From Streblospio benedicti (taxonomy: Eukaryota > Annelida > Polychaeta > Spionida > Spionidae): a stretch of DNA of 64,000 nt. The notes under the pieces are model-generated. The model made no database searches and had not been told where the DNA came from. It was given only the letters and a program-made list of their open reading frames with translations. The stretch is from positions 26,188,437 to 26,252,436 of the forward strand of contig CM032661.1 of the NCBI GenBank assembly GCA_019095985.1. The letters are read 5' to 3'. Made by a program: the position numbers and the translations under genes. Numbering within the stretch: position 1 is the first letter of the stretch; the number at the start of each line of letters is the position of its first letter. Below, piece after piece: positions 45,901 through 56,210 of this stretch.

Positions 45901-48900
45901 GCGATAGCCCTTGTTCTCGAAGTGGAACCCACACAGTGCTCGGCTGTCTTGGTGCAAGGGTATCTGAAAATAAGCCTCCTTGAGATCTAGGACGGTGAAG
46001 ATGGTGGCCTTTTTCTCAGCTATTGTGTTGATGATGGCTTGGACACTTGGGATGCTCCATTTGCCCCAAACGCAATTCGCGTTCAGACCCCTAAGATCAA
46101 TGGTGGGGCGTATCTCATACGCATCATTAGATGATGGGAGATGTTTAATGCTGCTTTTCACACCTTTACGAACCGGGGGAGGGGGCTTGCCCATGTGATG
46201 TGCGATGACACTTCAATTATGCCTTGGTCAATATTTCTTTGATTTTTTTTGCCATGCGTTTGCACACTTCCGGGTGGTAACAATATTGTGGGAAGTGTTT
46301 GGGTTCCGCGTTGGGTTTTAATGTGATTTTAAGGGGTGAGTCCATGCATTTGCCCAATTCGCCATCTTTTTCATGAAGGCGTCTGTGTGTTGTTGTAGAA
46401 CGTCCAGGATTTGTTGCTGGTAGGAGGGGTTGTCTGTTAGGTTGTCCAGGTTGAATCTTGGGTCGTTGGTATCGTCTTGTGTGTCTGGTGGTGGAGCGTT
46501 CATGATGTCTTCTTTGTCGATTGGTGTGAATGTAGCAATTAGTGATCCTTTTGTGATGTTGACAGAGTGAATGAAGTTGAAGTTGGTTGTTTTAAAGACG
46601 TAGAATAATTAGGTGACCATAACGTTCACGAGGTAGAAGGACACTGGGGTTTTACTATGGTTGCGACTTTTTCCGCGGATACTGTTGTGAAAGATAGGGA
46701 TGACTGGAGTAGATCTGGGACTTTGGGGTATACATTTTCGAGGGACGTGAGGCTTATGCAGTTAATTGAGCTGCCTGTGTCCAGGAGGGCTGTTGTGGTT
46801 TTGAGTGAAGGTGGGGTAATACATACCAGGTTGCTATTGTATATGGTTGTGGAGACTATGTTATTGGAGGTGTTTGTGGCATATGATAGGGGTAGTATCG
46901 AGCCTGGTACGTGTTCTAGTTTTTTGCTTCTGGGTCGTCGTCGTGTATGACGTTGACTTGGTTATATGGTGTAGGAGATCTCCTGTATCTGTCTCTGTTG
47001 TTCCTGGTGTAAGAAGGTGATCGGCTGAACCTGTCACGGCCTTGATCGCTTGCGCTGCGATGTCTGTATCGGGGATTTTGACAGTCATGGCTGACGCTGC
47101 AGCGGTTGTCGTATGAGGTACTTCGTGGCCTCCGATCGTGTGATTGTCGTGAGTCAGGTCGCCTGGTGCGGGACTTTTCACGATATCGGCGTAGATTGGT
47201 GTAATTCTCTTACCTTGACCTATTGTCCTCGCGCTCTGGGCGCCTTTGTAGACGTTGGTGTTCGATGGCCATTACTGGGACATTGTTGGTGATTGCCATG
47301 CTGTGTTCACCTGTTTCAGCACATATTTGGGCCTGGTGGAGGCTTGTGGGCAGCATGAGCAGCACACATTGCTCAATGTCATCCCGAAGATTTTGTATGT
47401 AAATATCCAGCTGGCGGTCTGTGTCTGTCACATTACATTCTTGCAGGTGACATGTGATTTCAAGGTTGTAGTCCCTGACTGGTTCCGTAGTTCCCTGTTT
47501 ACGTTGGAAGCGCGTGGCTCTGGTGGTTGGGGGCTGGTTTCCATGGAGAACGCCTTGGCCAAGTTGTTGATTGCCAGGTCATATTTGGCTTTGTCGTGGG
47601 CCGGCATACTGTTGTAGTGGACCTTGGCATAGTCTTGGAGGACGGTTGGCAGCAGGGGTAGTCTTTGTGGGTGGTCCAGTGGCCATTGAAGATATGTAAA
47701 CATGTCTTCTAGACTTGATCACCATGTCTCAAAACTTGAGTCCTGGGCACCATTAAACATGGGTGCCGAGATTTTTGGTGCATCATGGGGAGTGCCAGCA
47801 GGATTTGTGGACATCTTGTCGAGTAGGTCTGCCAGTCGTCCAGCCAGTGCGTAAGCAGGGTCGATGTTGGCCTGTTGTTGGCGGTGTTGGGCATGTTTTG
47901 GCGACCTTTGATATGACTGTTGTTCGTGGCCGTCGTTTGTGGTTGGGTCATGAAGTAGTGATGGTTCTGGTAGGGGTCGCTGTTGGGGTGCGTGTGGATG
48001 TTGGTCTGTTGGCCTGGTGGGCGTGTATACACCGTTGATTACTGTGCTGTGCAGTTGTTGAGCCCGGCGTGGGGTTGGTGGTGATTGCAATGGACGGTCT
48101 TGTTGGTGGTCGCTTGCGATGGCTTGTCACAGGCGGGCGAAATTTTGCTCTTGTTGTATTGCAAGGGTTCTTGTAGATTCATGGGCCATATCGTGAACTT
48201 GCGGTCGGAGGGTGGCCATGCGGGAGTTGTCGGCCGCTTGTATGTTGTTTATTTGACTGGAAATGGACGACAGGTTTTGCTGCTGCGATTTCAGCTGAAT
48301 GGTATGGTCTGCGTGGACTGATTGTAGGCTAGTGTTCAGCTTATGAATCTGGGCATTGTTGGCCGATTGTTTCTGTTGTTGAGTGGACAGGACGTGGCCG
48401 AGGTCGTCCACTCTTTCACGTAGGTGGTCCATGTGGCTGTGAAAATTTGATGTCATTTGCGACATTGTTGTTGCTAGCGTTTGTTTGAAGTCGGCGTGCA
48501 GGTTGTTGAGTAGTTGTCATTGACTGTCCGTGAAGGTGTCCAGCATGTGCTGCACCGTGTCGATGCTGCGGGCTGTGATGGGCAACGTGTTGCGTCTGGA
48601 AGAAGGTGAGCGCTGCCTTGGTGGCGTGGATGATGGAGACGAGTGTCTGGTGCGGGTAGTGGGGGTATGTGTGGCACATGCGTTTGCGTTTGCATGTTTC
48701 TGTAGGGATTTAATTGCTTCCAGCATTACCATTTCGTGATCTGTCATTCGCGTATAGTCCGGAGTTGGTCGGCGGCGATCATAGAACGGGTATTGGCGGA
48801 AGGGGGAAGGCGCAGCTGACGGTCTATGTGCGTACGGGCCGCGAATTCCATCGCCATCATCTTGGGTGGCTCCCTCAAACATCGTACTGAGATCAATGCA

Positions 48901-51050
48901 TGGTGGTGGCAGTGCCGTGCCTGTGTTTAGACCATTAGCCGCCGACTGGGGCGATGTATGGTCGGCGGTTGTGTTGATGAGTGCAGCATGTGAGTGCAGG
49001 CCAGGTGTTGGGGCGTCTGGCGAATCAATCAACCACCAGTCTGTTGACGTGTCGCCAGGTTGATGGCCATTAGTGTCGGACAGTGGATTGGTGTTTTTGT
49101 CAGTGGTGGCGGAGAAATGATGCATCAAACTTTGATGTAGGCCGCCAGGTCCCCAGTATGTGGTCGGCATGCGTGGTGTAGCGGGCGTGTGTCCAGCTGG
49201 TGGTGGGGCCGCACTGTGAGATACGTCCTCGGGCCGCTGGGCGGGCTGTGCGGTGTTGCTGTGGGTGTTGGTGCTGGTGATGTCGCGGGGTCCGGCCATC
49301 CTGTTATGTTGGCTGGCCACTAGCACGAGCTGTGAGGTGACGTTTCGGTTTTGTGTCGGTGATGTTGAAGTCGTTGTTGTGAGTGATCGGGGGTCTGGGT
49401 TGATCATCGTTGGAGATACAGATGATGTTCTCTGTTTTTCTGTATTCTGTAGATTTTTGCTGTCTACATCTCTGTTGGCATAGGCGTTAATATCGGTGTG
49501 TCGTTGTAGGTTGATGTCGTCATCGGTTTTGGCCTTGGGGACGGTGTCGTCCAGGTCTACATGTACCTGTAGGCTGGATGTGTTCTCATAGACTTCCGGT
49601 TCGGACTTCATTCTCGTTTTTGTCGGTATCGCTGGATGAACTGCATGGCAGGTCCTCCCAATCGAGGAAGGAGCACTCAGTTGACCAGAGGGGCTCATCG
49701 TTGAAACGATCGAGTGCAGCTGTGATTCGAAGAAAATAAACGTTTGGCAGATGATGAACATGCCAGGAAATTTTGTAGCTAGGGAGTTGCGTGTATTTTC
49801 GGTCATGTGGGATTCTGTTGCATGGAATAGGATGCACGTTAAGTCCTCCCAATCGAGGAAGGCACCATCGTCTAAACAGAGGCGCTGCGCGTTAACGGGG
49901 TCCAGTGCCTGTTAGGTTGGGAAGAATAATAGTTCTTTGCAGATATTACACGATCATGTAAACTTTGTTGGGCGGGTTGGGATGCACGATAAGGCTTCCC
50001 AATAGAGGAAGACACACTCGTCAGGGCAGAGGTGGTGTTCTTGAAGATTATTAATTCTTTGCAGATCGTACACCATTCTGCGAAATAATCGGTTAGTGAG
50101 GTTGACTTACTTGTAGCGTCCATGTGTCACCGGGATGTTCGCCCGGGGCTGGAAGTAATTAAGTTGGCCGCACGGCGACTGTTGATGTTTGCTGCGGTGT
50201 CCCTTGGGAATATGGATGATCTGTGTGGTGATGGCGTCGATTCCGGTATCGCACTCTGGAAGGCGCCGCACTGATTCGAGGTACACGGGGTTGTTCTCGT
50301 GGGAGTTGGTACAGCTGATGTGTTGACGGCAGCAATCTGTAAGTCACTGTGGGTCGGCGCGGGTGTGGGTGAGCCCGGAACGTTGTTGACGAATGTTGTT
50401 GTTGTTGCTTGCGTAGGTGCGATGGAGTCTTTTGTCTGTAAAATAAGAAGAGATCGGTATTGAAGGGTCGTTTCAATCTTTGGCATCTCCTCCATTGAGG
50501 TATCGAGAACAACGCATGTTTCCTCTTTAACATTTATTCTGGAACTGACTATCCTAGTGCTCTCTCTCCACAGAGAACGTCTCAGTCTGTACTCTTCTAT
50601 GTCATTTGCTCACTAGCTGCCATATGGATCATTGACTGACCCCATATTGCACGACGGCATCATTCACCAATGCCAGATTCAGTTTTTCGGGTTATTGGGT
50701 GGGTTCTTTTGCAAAGAGGGCTGGAGTTAAGAAAAGATAATGTTGATTATTGTTTTGGCATACTTATGGGAAACTTGTGTGGTCTCGGATGCTTTTCTGA
50801 TCCATTTAAGTAACCCAACTTTTCATATAAAACTGGGTGAAATTTAGTTGCTTTTCTTACAAAATTGAGGGGTGGTTTGGCACCCCATCCCAGCTCCGCC
50901 ATTGTTCACAATAAATGAATGTACATAAAACATTTATATGTGTTCACTCTAGGTGATAATTGCGCTCACCAATAGTTTCATCATAAGCCGTTTCGGTTAT
51001 TTTGAGTTGGAAGCAGCCTTCAACCTCAGAAACCACTTCAATATGCGCAA
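39997..51050 (+). CDS. Toll-like receptor with divergent TIR domain; last TIR exon not found
   Basis: Exons 39997-40105, 40421-42297, 42413-42562, 42824-42927, 43601-43748 and 50953-51050 join in matching phases. Exon 1 codes a signal peptide (MHYFTVALITLYSYV). Exon 2 codes some 18-20 leucine-rich repeats (LxxLxLxxN, for example LRYLDIGANMFNSL) and an LRRCT cap (NPFDCQCDD then TYTC). Exon 3 is the transmembrane helix (FISIFLPVLCITMVLAK) with the juxtamembrane RWSIMYYW. Exons 4-6 are the TIR domain: box 1 is FDFDAIVCCGQD, box 2/BB loop is LCSQRRHFLLG, and the next strand is VIIALTNSFIIS then FELEAAFNLRNHFN. The usual RDFxPG of box 2 is RHFLLG, losing the Asp and the Pro. About 828 residues are accounted for; the C-terminal third of TIR (FW box) should follow a donor at 51051 but I find no such exon before 56200. 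TLRs bind microbial or cytokine ligands and signal through MyD88-type adaptors; this copy may be a non-signalling receptor or a decaying gene. Confidence 0.8.
43287..43535 (-). CDS. Lone 3' exon of a multi-pass membrane protein (possible PGAP2/Frag1-DRAM type)
   Basis: On the minus strand an acceptor (CGCTTCCAG) precedes an 82-codon frame ending in TGA. It codes two hydrophobic helices: RRYLFCNLVTLLLF and, after DKG, VLSSAIEYYSVIFGNLF, then a short tail. The spacing R-LF-N...G...F..L...EY..V..N..F resembles the C-terminal two helices of the PGAP2/Frag1-DRAM family; that is my recall and not an alignment. The exon lies inside an intron of the TLR gene, antisense to it. No partner exons were found upstream on the minus strand, so it is either the end of a gene whose other exons are far away or diverged, or a stranded fragment. 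Confidence 0.4.
   Translation of the reverse strand, partial: RVCFLQHDRRYLFCNLVTLLLFVRWPLWDKGTSTFVLSSAIEYYSVIFGNLFIFPFAVDPWHSTLIVTLPHMAMQRSLLHND
43950..43982. repeat. ATGAT pentanucleotide microsatellite
   Basis: About six to seven units of ATGAT/GATAT in a row within the TLR intron, next to an AT-rich tract. Confidence 0.8.
44290..50530 (-). mobile_element. Ty3/Gypsy LTR retrotransposon fossil, antisense in TLR intron 5
   Basis: Reading on the minus strand from about 50.5 kb down, there is a long leader and gag-like region rich in Pro, Thr, Gln and His (about 50.5-46.9 kb), then pol: reverse transcriptase fragments around 46.2-45.6 kb (with the LDLKEAYFQI region), RNase H and adjoining domains around 45.6-44.6 kb (FTDAST, YVDNN, DGLSRR motifs), and an integrase zinc-domain remnant around 44.5-44.3 kb. 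The domain order RT-RNase H-integrase places it in Ty3/Gypsy. It is broken, with a handful of breaks across several frames, and the rest of integrase and clear LTRs are not seen. Long intact stretches suggest a moderate to fairly young age. It accounts for most of the length of TLR intron 5. Confidence 0.85.
49640..50085. repeat. Degenerate ~150-bp tandem repeat in the Gypsy leader, three units
   Basis: Units begin near 49646, 49830 and 49985 with CCTCCCAATCGAGGAAG or variants, then continue through an AACAGAGG-like block to TTCTTTGCAGAT-like sequence. On the element's sense strand the unit can code FLDWEDL-like peptides and an IC(K/Q)-aromatic motif, so part of the leader or gag region has been tandemly duplicated. 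Confidence 0.6.
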
Positions 51051-52618
51051 GTATGTATAAAAAGATTCTTCAGTCTAGTGATAAAACAATCTTAAATTTA
51101 ATCTGTAGACAATGTATTCAAACAAGTTTATGCTTGGATTCATTGGGACAACATTTAATTCATGTTATACTGAGTTGCTAAGGCAAACGAGCTGTCACTT
51201 ATACATGTGAATAGTCTGACGCAACTAGACGTAACATACTTCTGTTCCCAATAAAGTGTAACCAAAATTTATTCGCCAATGTACGTAGGCTGAATTCGTG
51301 TACATGTATGTGTAAGGCAGGCGTTAATGAGTATGAAAACGGTATTGGTGCCATTTATGAGTATTGTTTTTATTTCCTTCTTTGGTTGTTAGCTTGGTTT
51401 GGTTTAACTAACCATCTCTTAGGAAAAGTTGTTAACACAGTTAAATACCAATTCATAAATATTAATTCAAACTGATAACAATATGACATGATGGCGCTTT
51501 ACAATGTTTCTTTGTGTCAATAGACATTTTTCATAAAGGATTTAAAGAGTTGTACACTTTGGCACGTTGTTCAACCAATCGGTGTTCTGGAAACTACCAC
51601 CATATTCATGAAGTGTGTCTACTTGAGTTGTAATGAGGGTCAACATTAAAATAAAGCTCCTCCCATTCAAGGCATGTTTTTGACTTAGTAACTCTAGTTA
51701 CATTCCTCTGGTTGCAACAGCTATAAAATCCTAGTTCAGTAAAATTATCATGTAAAGCTAAAAAGGCCTAACTGTTTCATAGTTTAAACTGATATATCTT
51801 TCCTTTTTTCTTTAATTTGATATGAAAAATGCTACTTATGAATTATTCATTGTGTTTGGGGTATCCTTAGATGACATTTTAGCTTGGTTGCCGCTCCGGC
51901 AACTTTGGGGAAATTTTTTTATAGCGCGAAAACGGCGGCCATTACCAAAAAACACGTATATTACTATAATTTTAAAACTAAGAAAGCTATTCTTATTATT
52001 TAAGTGTCTAAACATAGGTTATCAAGGTCTACAAACATCCTCATGCACTTAAAAATGTGGTATACTGAATATGTACAGCTGTGGCCTAGTGGTTAAGGCT
52101 TCTGACTACAGCGATTATGGAAATACACGTTTTCATCTTCATAGGCATCATAAGTTACATTTCCAATCCATATTCTCGAAGTGAATTTTACTAGCTAAAG
52201 GCTGCTAGCTAGATATGTAGCGTGCCCTGTGATTTGTGATTTTATTTTAGTAGTTTTATAAGTAGGCCAGGTCTCAATAAAATGTCTAGAACATAATGTG
52301 TAATAAAAATTCACATACTAAATTGGCTGCATCAAGTGCGTTACCACATGTTTTTGTAGAGCAAATTTCAACATAGTCAATAACTAATTACAACAATTGT
52401 AATTAATTTTACGCATTTGTCATATAGTATGTTAGCTTCATCAAGATAACTTTAAATACAGCAGTTCAACTAATTTTGTTTGACATCCGAAGTTATGGCA
52501 ACTTGACCTTAGCCAGACAATGTGAGTAAACTTACAGTGAATTGATACACACAGTGTATTTCGTATCTAATAGAATATGCCTAGTTTATGATTCAAATAA
52601 TATTTTCACTCTTTTTAG
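51051..52618. other. Intronic or intergenic, AT-rich
   Basis: Begins with the donor of the last TLR exon found. No TIR-ending exon was seen. Contains a tRNA-like fragment (52079-52110). Otherwise no feature recognised. Confidence 0.45.
52075..52112 (+). repeat. SINE fragment (tRNA A-box only)
   Basis: GCTGTGGCCTAGTGGTTAAG followed by GCTTCTGAC looks like the D-arm and A box of a tRNA-derived head. No B box follows, so it is a truncated SINE and not a tRNA gene. Confidence 0.45.
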
Positions 52619-53990
52619 ATGGTCAAATGCCTCATACCATCCTGTCCTGGAAATGGTGAACTGCAAAAATTTAAATTCAAGGGTTTTAGTAAACTTTTAA
52701 CATGTAGTAAAAAGAAGGGTGACGGTTTTCAGGAGACTCTTCAAAATATTTTGAAAAATGATGGGGAGAATGCAACGACTGATTGCCATAAATCATGTTA
52801 TTGTTCTTACACATCCCCGCAACATATTGAGAGGGAATTGATAAAAAAAGAGAATGATGGATGGTGTTAGCATACCGAATAGTTGCACAGCAGAGACAGG
52901 AAAGTTAAGACGGTCTTTAATTACGCCTTTTGATTTTAGAGAACACTGTTTGATCTATGTGATATGGTATGTGAACCCATAGATGAAAAGCATCCAGAAA
53001 GCTGGGAGGGGTTTTAAAATGTGAAACAACCGATCGTCCACATGCACCCAGTTTTAAAAATGTTCTGTTAGATATGTGCCAAAAGAGAAATGATACTTGG
53101 GGTAAGGAAGTTAGTCTGCGTATTCAAGGTGCAGTAGCTGATCTTCCGGCTGCAGATGCATAATATCACTAGAAATGCTATAATGCTTTCTTCAAATTAC
53201 CACCATCAAATAGCAGTTCGATATTTAGTGATGACCCTTCATTAGAGTATCTTGTAAACCATATGCTTAGTAACAAGCAAAACACATGGACAACTGATGA
53301 ACTGCATGAAATTTATGTCAATGGTGGAGGTGATTTAAGTCGCAAGCAAATGATCAGAAGAATCAAAGAATCTTTAAATGATGAAATTGTTGTTGTAAAC
53401 ATAGAAGGCTGTGCCTCATTGATAGGGTTCAAAAGAGGAATAGGAAAGTAATTAAAAATGGTAAAAAGTGATGACTATGAAAACAACAATAATTTAGATA
53501 TGGTCATACAGACAATAAGAGATGAAACTAATTTATTAACAAAAAAGATATTGAATACAATCTAGGAGATTATTCTTGTGATAACATCATTGTTAGTACC
53601 AGCAAAACACTTCTTACCCTTATATCAAGTCTTGTGTCAAATGGAACTGTTTCTAAAAAACGCATATCAATATCCCAGATAATTCAAGGTCTCATGACAT
53701 CTACGCCCAATCAAACTACCTTTGGATTAGCAGTAAAATTGCATCATCAGTTTGGCAGTTCTGAACAAATCAAATTGCTATCTGATCACGGTCTCACTGT
53801 GTCATATTATGAAGTTNNNNNNNNNNNNNNNNNNNNNNNNNNNNNNNNNNNNNNNNNNNNNNNNNNNNNNNNNNNNNNNNNNNNNNNNNNNNNNNNNNNN
53901 NNNNNNNNNNNNNNNNAGAGTGGCCCTCAGACGGCAACTCAGATGGAGAGAGACTTTTCTGGCTACAGCTCACTGAGCAACTCATGAAAC
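52619..53990 (+). pseudogene. Broken copy of a multicopy, probably transposon-derived ORF family
   Basis: Protein fragments in plus-strand frames recall a repetitive, uncharacterised ORF family that I have seen annotated in cnidarians and other marine invertebrates: a Cys/His start (MVKCLIPSCPGN; CHKSCYCSYTSPQHI), a DMCQKRNDTWGKEVSLRI region followed by GAVADLPAADA, a stretch around DLSRKQMIRRIKESL, and a region around SQIIQGLMTSTPNQTTFGLA. The copy is broken with several breaks and contains a 100-N scaffold gap. Function of the family is unknown to me; spread in many copies suggests a mobile element gene. Confidence 0.55.
53817..53916. other. Scaffold gap (100 N)
   Basis: Exactly 100 undefined bases inside the broken ORF copy. 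Missing sequence here could be of any length and could include other features. Confidence 0.99.
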
Positions 53991-53999
53991 CTAGTGATA

Positions 54000-56210
54000 G
54001 CTAGCAAGATGTGTCACACCGATTAGCCCACAGTATCAAATAAGAGGTGAAGACGCTGGATGTGAGCGTTTTAAGATGACATAAGAACTATGGGCATGAC
54101 GTAATAATGCCCCTAGCTAACACACACACACACATATATATATATGCATCTGTGTGACATGCATGGATATCGTCGACAATGAAATTATTGCTCAAAATAC
54201 TGTTCTTTTTCCTGCCGAGGGTTAAGCTGCTACTAAGAAAGGTGCTTAATACCACTTTTATTCGTTTCGTTGTTAGTGACACTGACAGATACTGTTTTTT
54301 GAATGGTTGGGGGCGCAATTGGGAGATCTCAAGGGTTCCGTACAATGGATCAATTGTGGACACGCCCCTTTTGCCTCTCTTCCCTATCTGTATGAATGGC
54401 GTACGGGTACATGTACTTACGTGAGAATTCTTAAGAATGTACATTGTGATAATATAAAAATCCATTGTAGTAGTGTGTTTTTTGTTTTTCTTTTGTTTTT
54501 GTTTTTTATAATATTTTATTCGGCTTGCACGTTTTAATATTGTATAAACAATTACTTAGATGTAATTTATAATAAAATATACCATATAGAATATTGGCAA
54601 ATGCAGTTTAAAATAAATCATACTATTCATCATATGTGTTATTAATGTGTGTCTCTATCAGCATTTTCACTTTTAGGAGTCAAATATAATGTAAAATACA
54701 TTATCTTCTGAGCATCTTTCATACATAAATATATAAACAGTTTACCGTACAGAATACTCATACTCTGATTTAAAAATATTAGATTTCATAGTTTAGTATG
54801 CCGAAAAGCATATTTGGAAGATTGAGTTCAAATGAAGATTCTAAGATTGATTTCATCCATTGTTTTTTTTTCGGAGATCCAAAAATTATTTACAAGAGTA
54901 CAATAATAGAACTAGTGTTCTAAAGTGTCAATTATGTTACATCTGCTAAATAGTGGGTTCTGGTAGCTTTTGATTATTGATAGGTAATAGTTACACGTAA
55001 AGAATCCACTGAAAATTTTGCATTGATATGATTATACACTACATGTTTCAAACGCAATGTTATAGTGGTATTTCCATTCCAAATTAAATCATGTGTGCAC
55101 AACGTTAAACTGAACTTTTAATTGAAGATAATGAATGCATAAGTGCGCTCACACAGAAATTGTTAAAATGGGTATAACAAACTTCCTTTTGAGATTCGCA
55201 GGGATCACTTTAAATGTTTTTCGTTTAGTTTGGACATAAGTCGATCAACATTCTTTAACATTGCTAACGCCTCGCATTAACAAAAGGTTGTCACTTTATG
55301 CTAGCAGTTTAAGGTTCTGATGAGTAAATATTATTCACTGTTTGAATAAATGTACTACTTATTGGTCGCCACAAAATTATATCACCGAATGAGATCTATG
55401 CCAGTATGTTTACATCAGAACTATCCAAGCAATACTTGGAGCTGGGAATGTAGTGCCTTTTGTTGTGTCATGGTAATCTGATTAACTATAATGGCTTTAA
55501 ATCTAAAGATATCTGAAACAGATCATGTGGATATCGATATCTTTCTTATTTGGTAGGAAAGTATTAGTCACAAGAAGTTAATGATTGATACGAATGATTT
55601 ATTGAAAGGAACAGTTTCGATTGAGTTGTGATGAGTAATATTTATACACTATTTTAGTTGGAATCTGGATCACGAGCCAATATCATCTGCATCTCTCGGC
55701 ATCTAAACTTGTAATACAGGCATTAAATTTTGTCAATATCACGTCGGTTAAAACATTTTTTTCTGAATCTTAGTAGTGTCATTCGTTGTATAAAGGATAC
55801 TGGCTAAGTAATTGTGAATGGTAACTGAATGTGTCACCACAGACGATGAACAATTAACAATGATAATCATGACAAATGACATAAAGTAGTAGATCTTAAA
55901 GTGGATAAAATGATATAGACACTTTAATATGGACATACATGCTAGTTTATAGATGAAAAATGATTTTTCTTTAGAAATATAACGGGTAATGTTTACTATA
56001 GGGTTATTGGTGGACTACAGTCATCTTAATCAACACAGTATTAACTATCATATCAATGTAAAACAATGCATATACAGTGCACCTGTTTCAAAAAGATGAT
56101 TACTGTATAAACTCTTCGAATGAATGTGACGATGAACTTAACAAGAGGATAATCATACCTTGCAATGGGTTAACACGTGGTCATTTGTGTGATTTCAATA
56201 CACATACAGA
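54000..56210. other. Intergenic, AT-rich; no gene seen
   Basis: Holds a short (CA)n(TA)n microsatellite at about 54120-54145. No exon, terminal repeat or structured element was recognised. The right end should contain the promoter and 5' UTR of the CAP gene; no clear TATA box was identified. Confidence 0.5.

Noticed and set aside
47255-49483. Plus-strand frames antisense to the Gypsy gag-like region
   Set aside because: They arise from low-complexity composition of the element's opposite strand and have no recognisable product.
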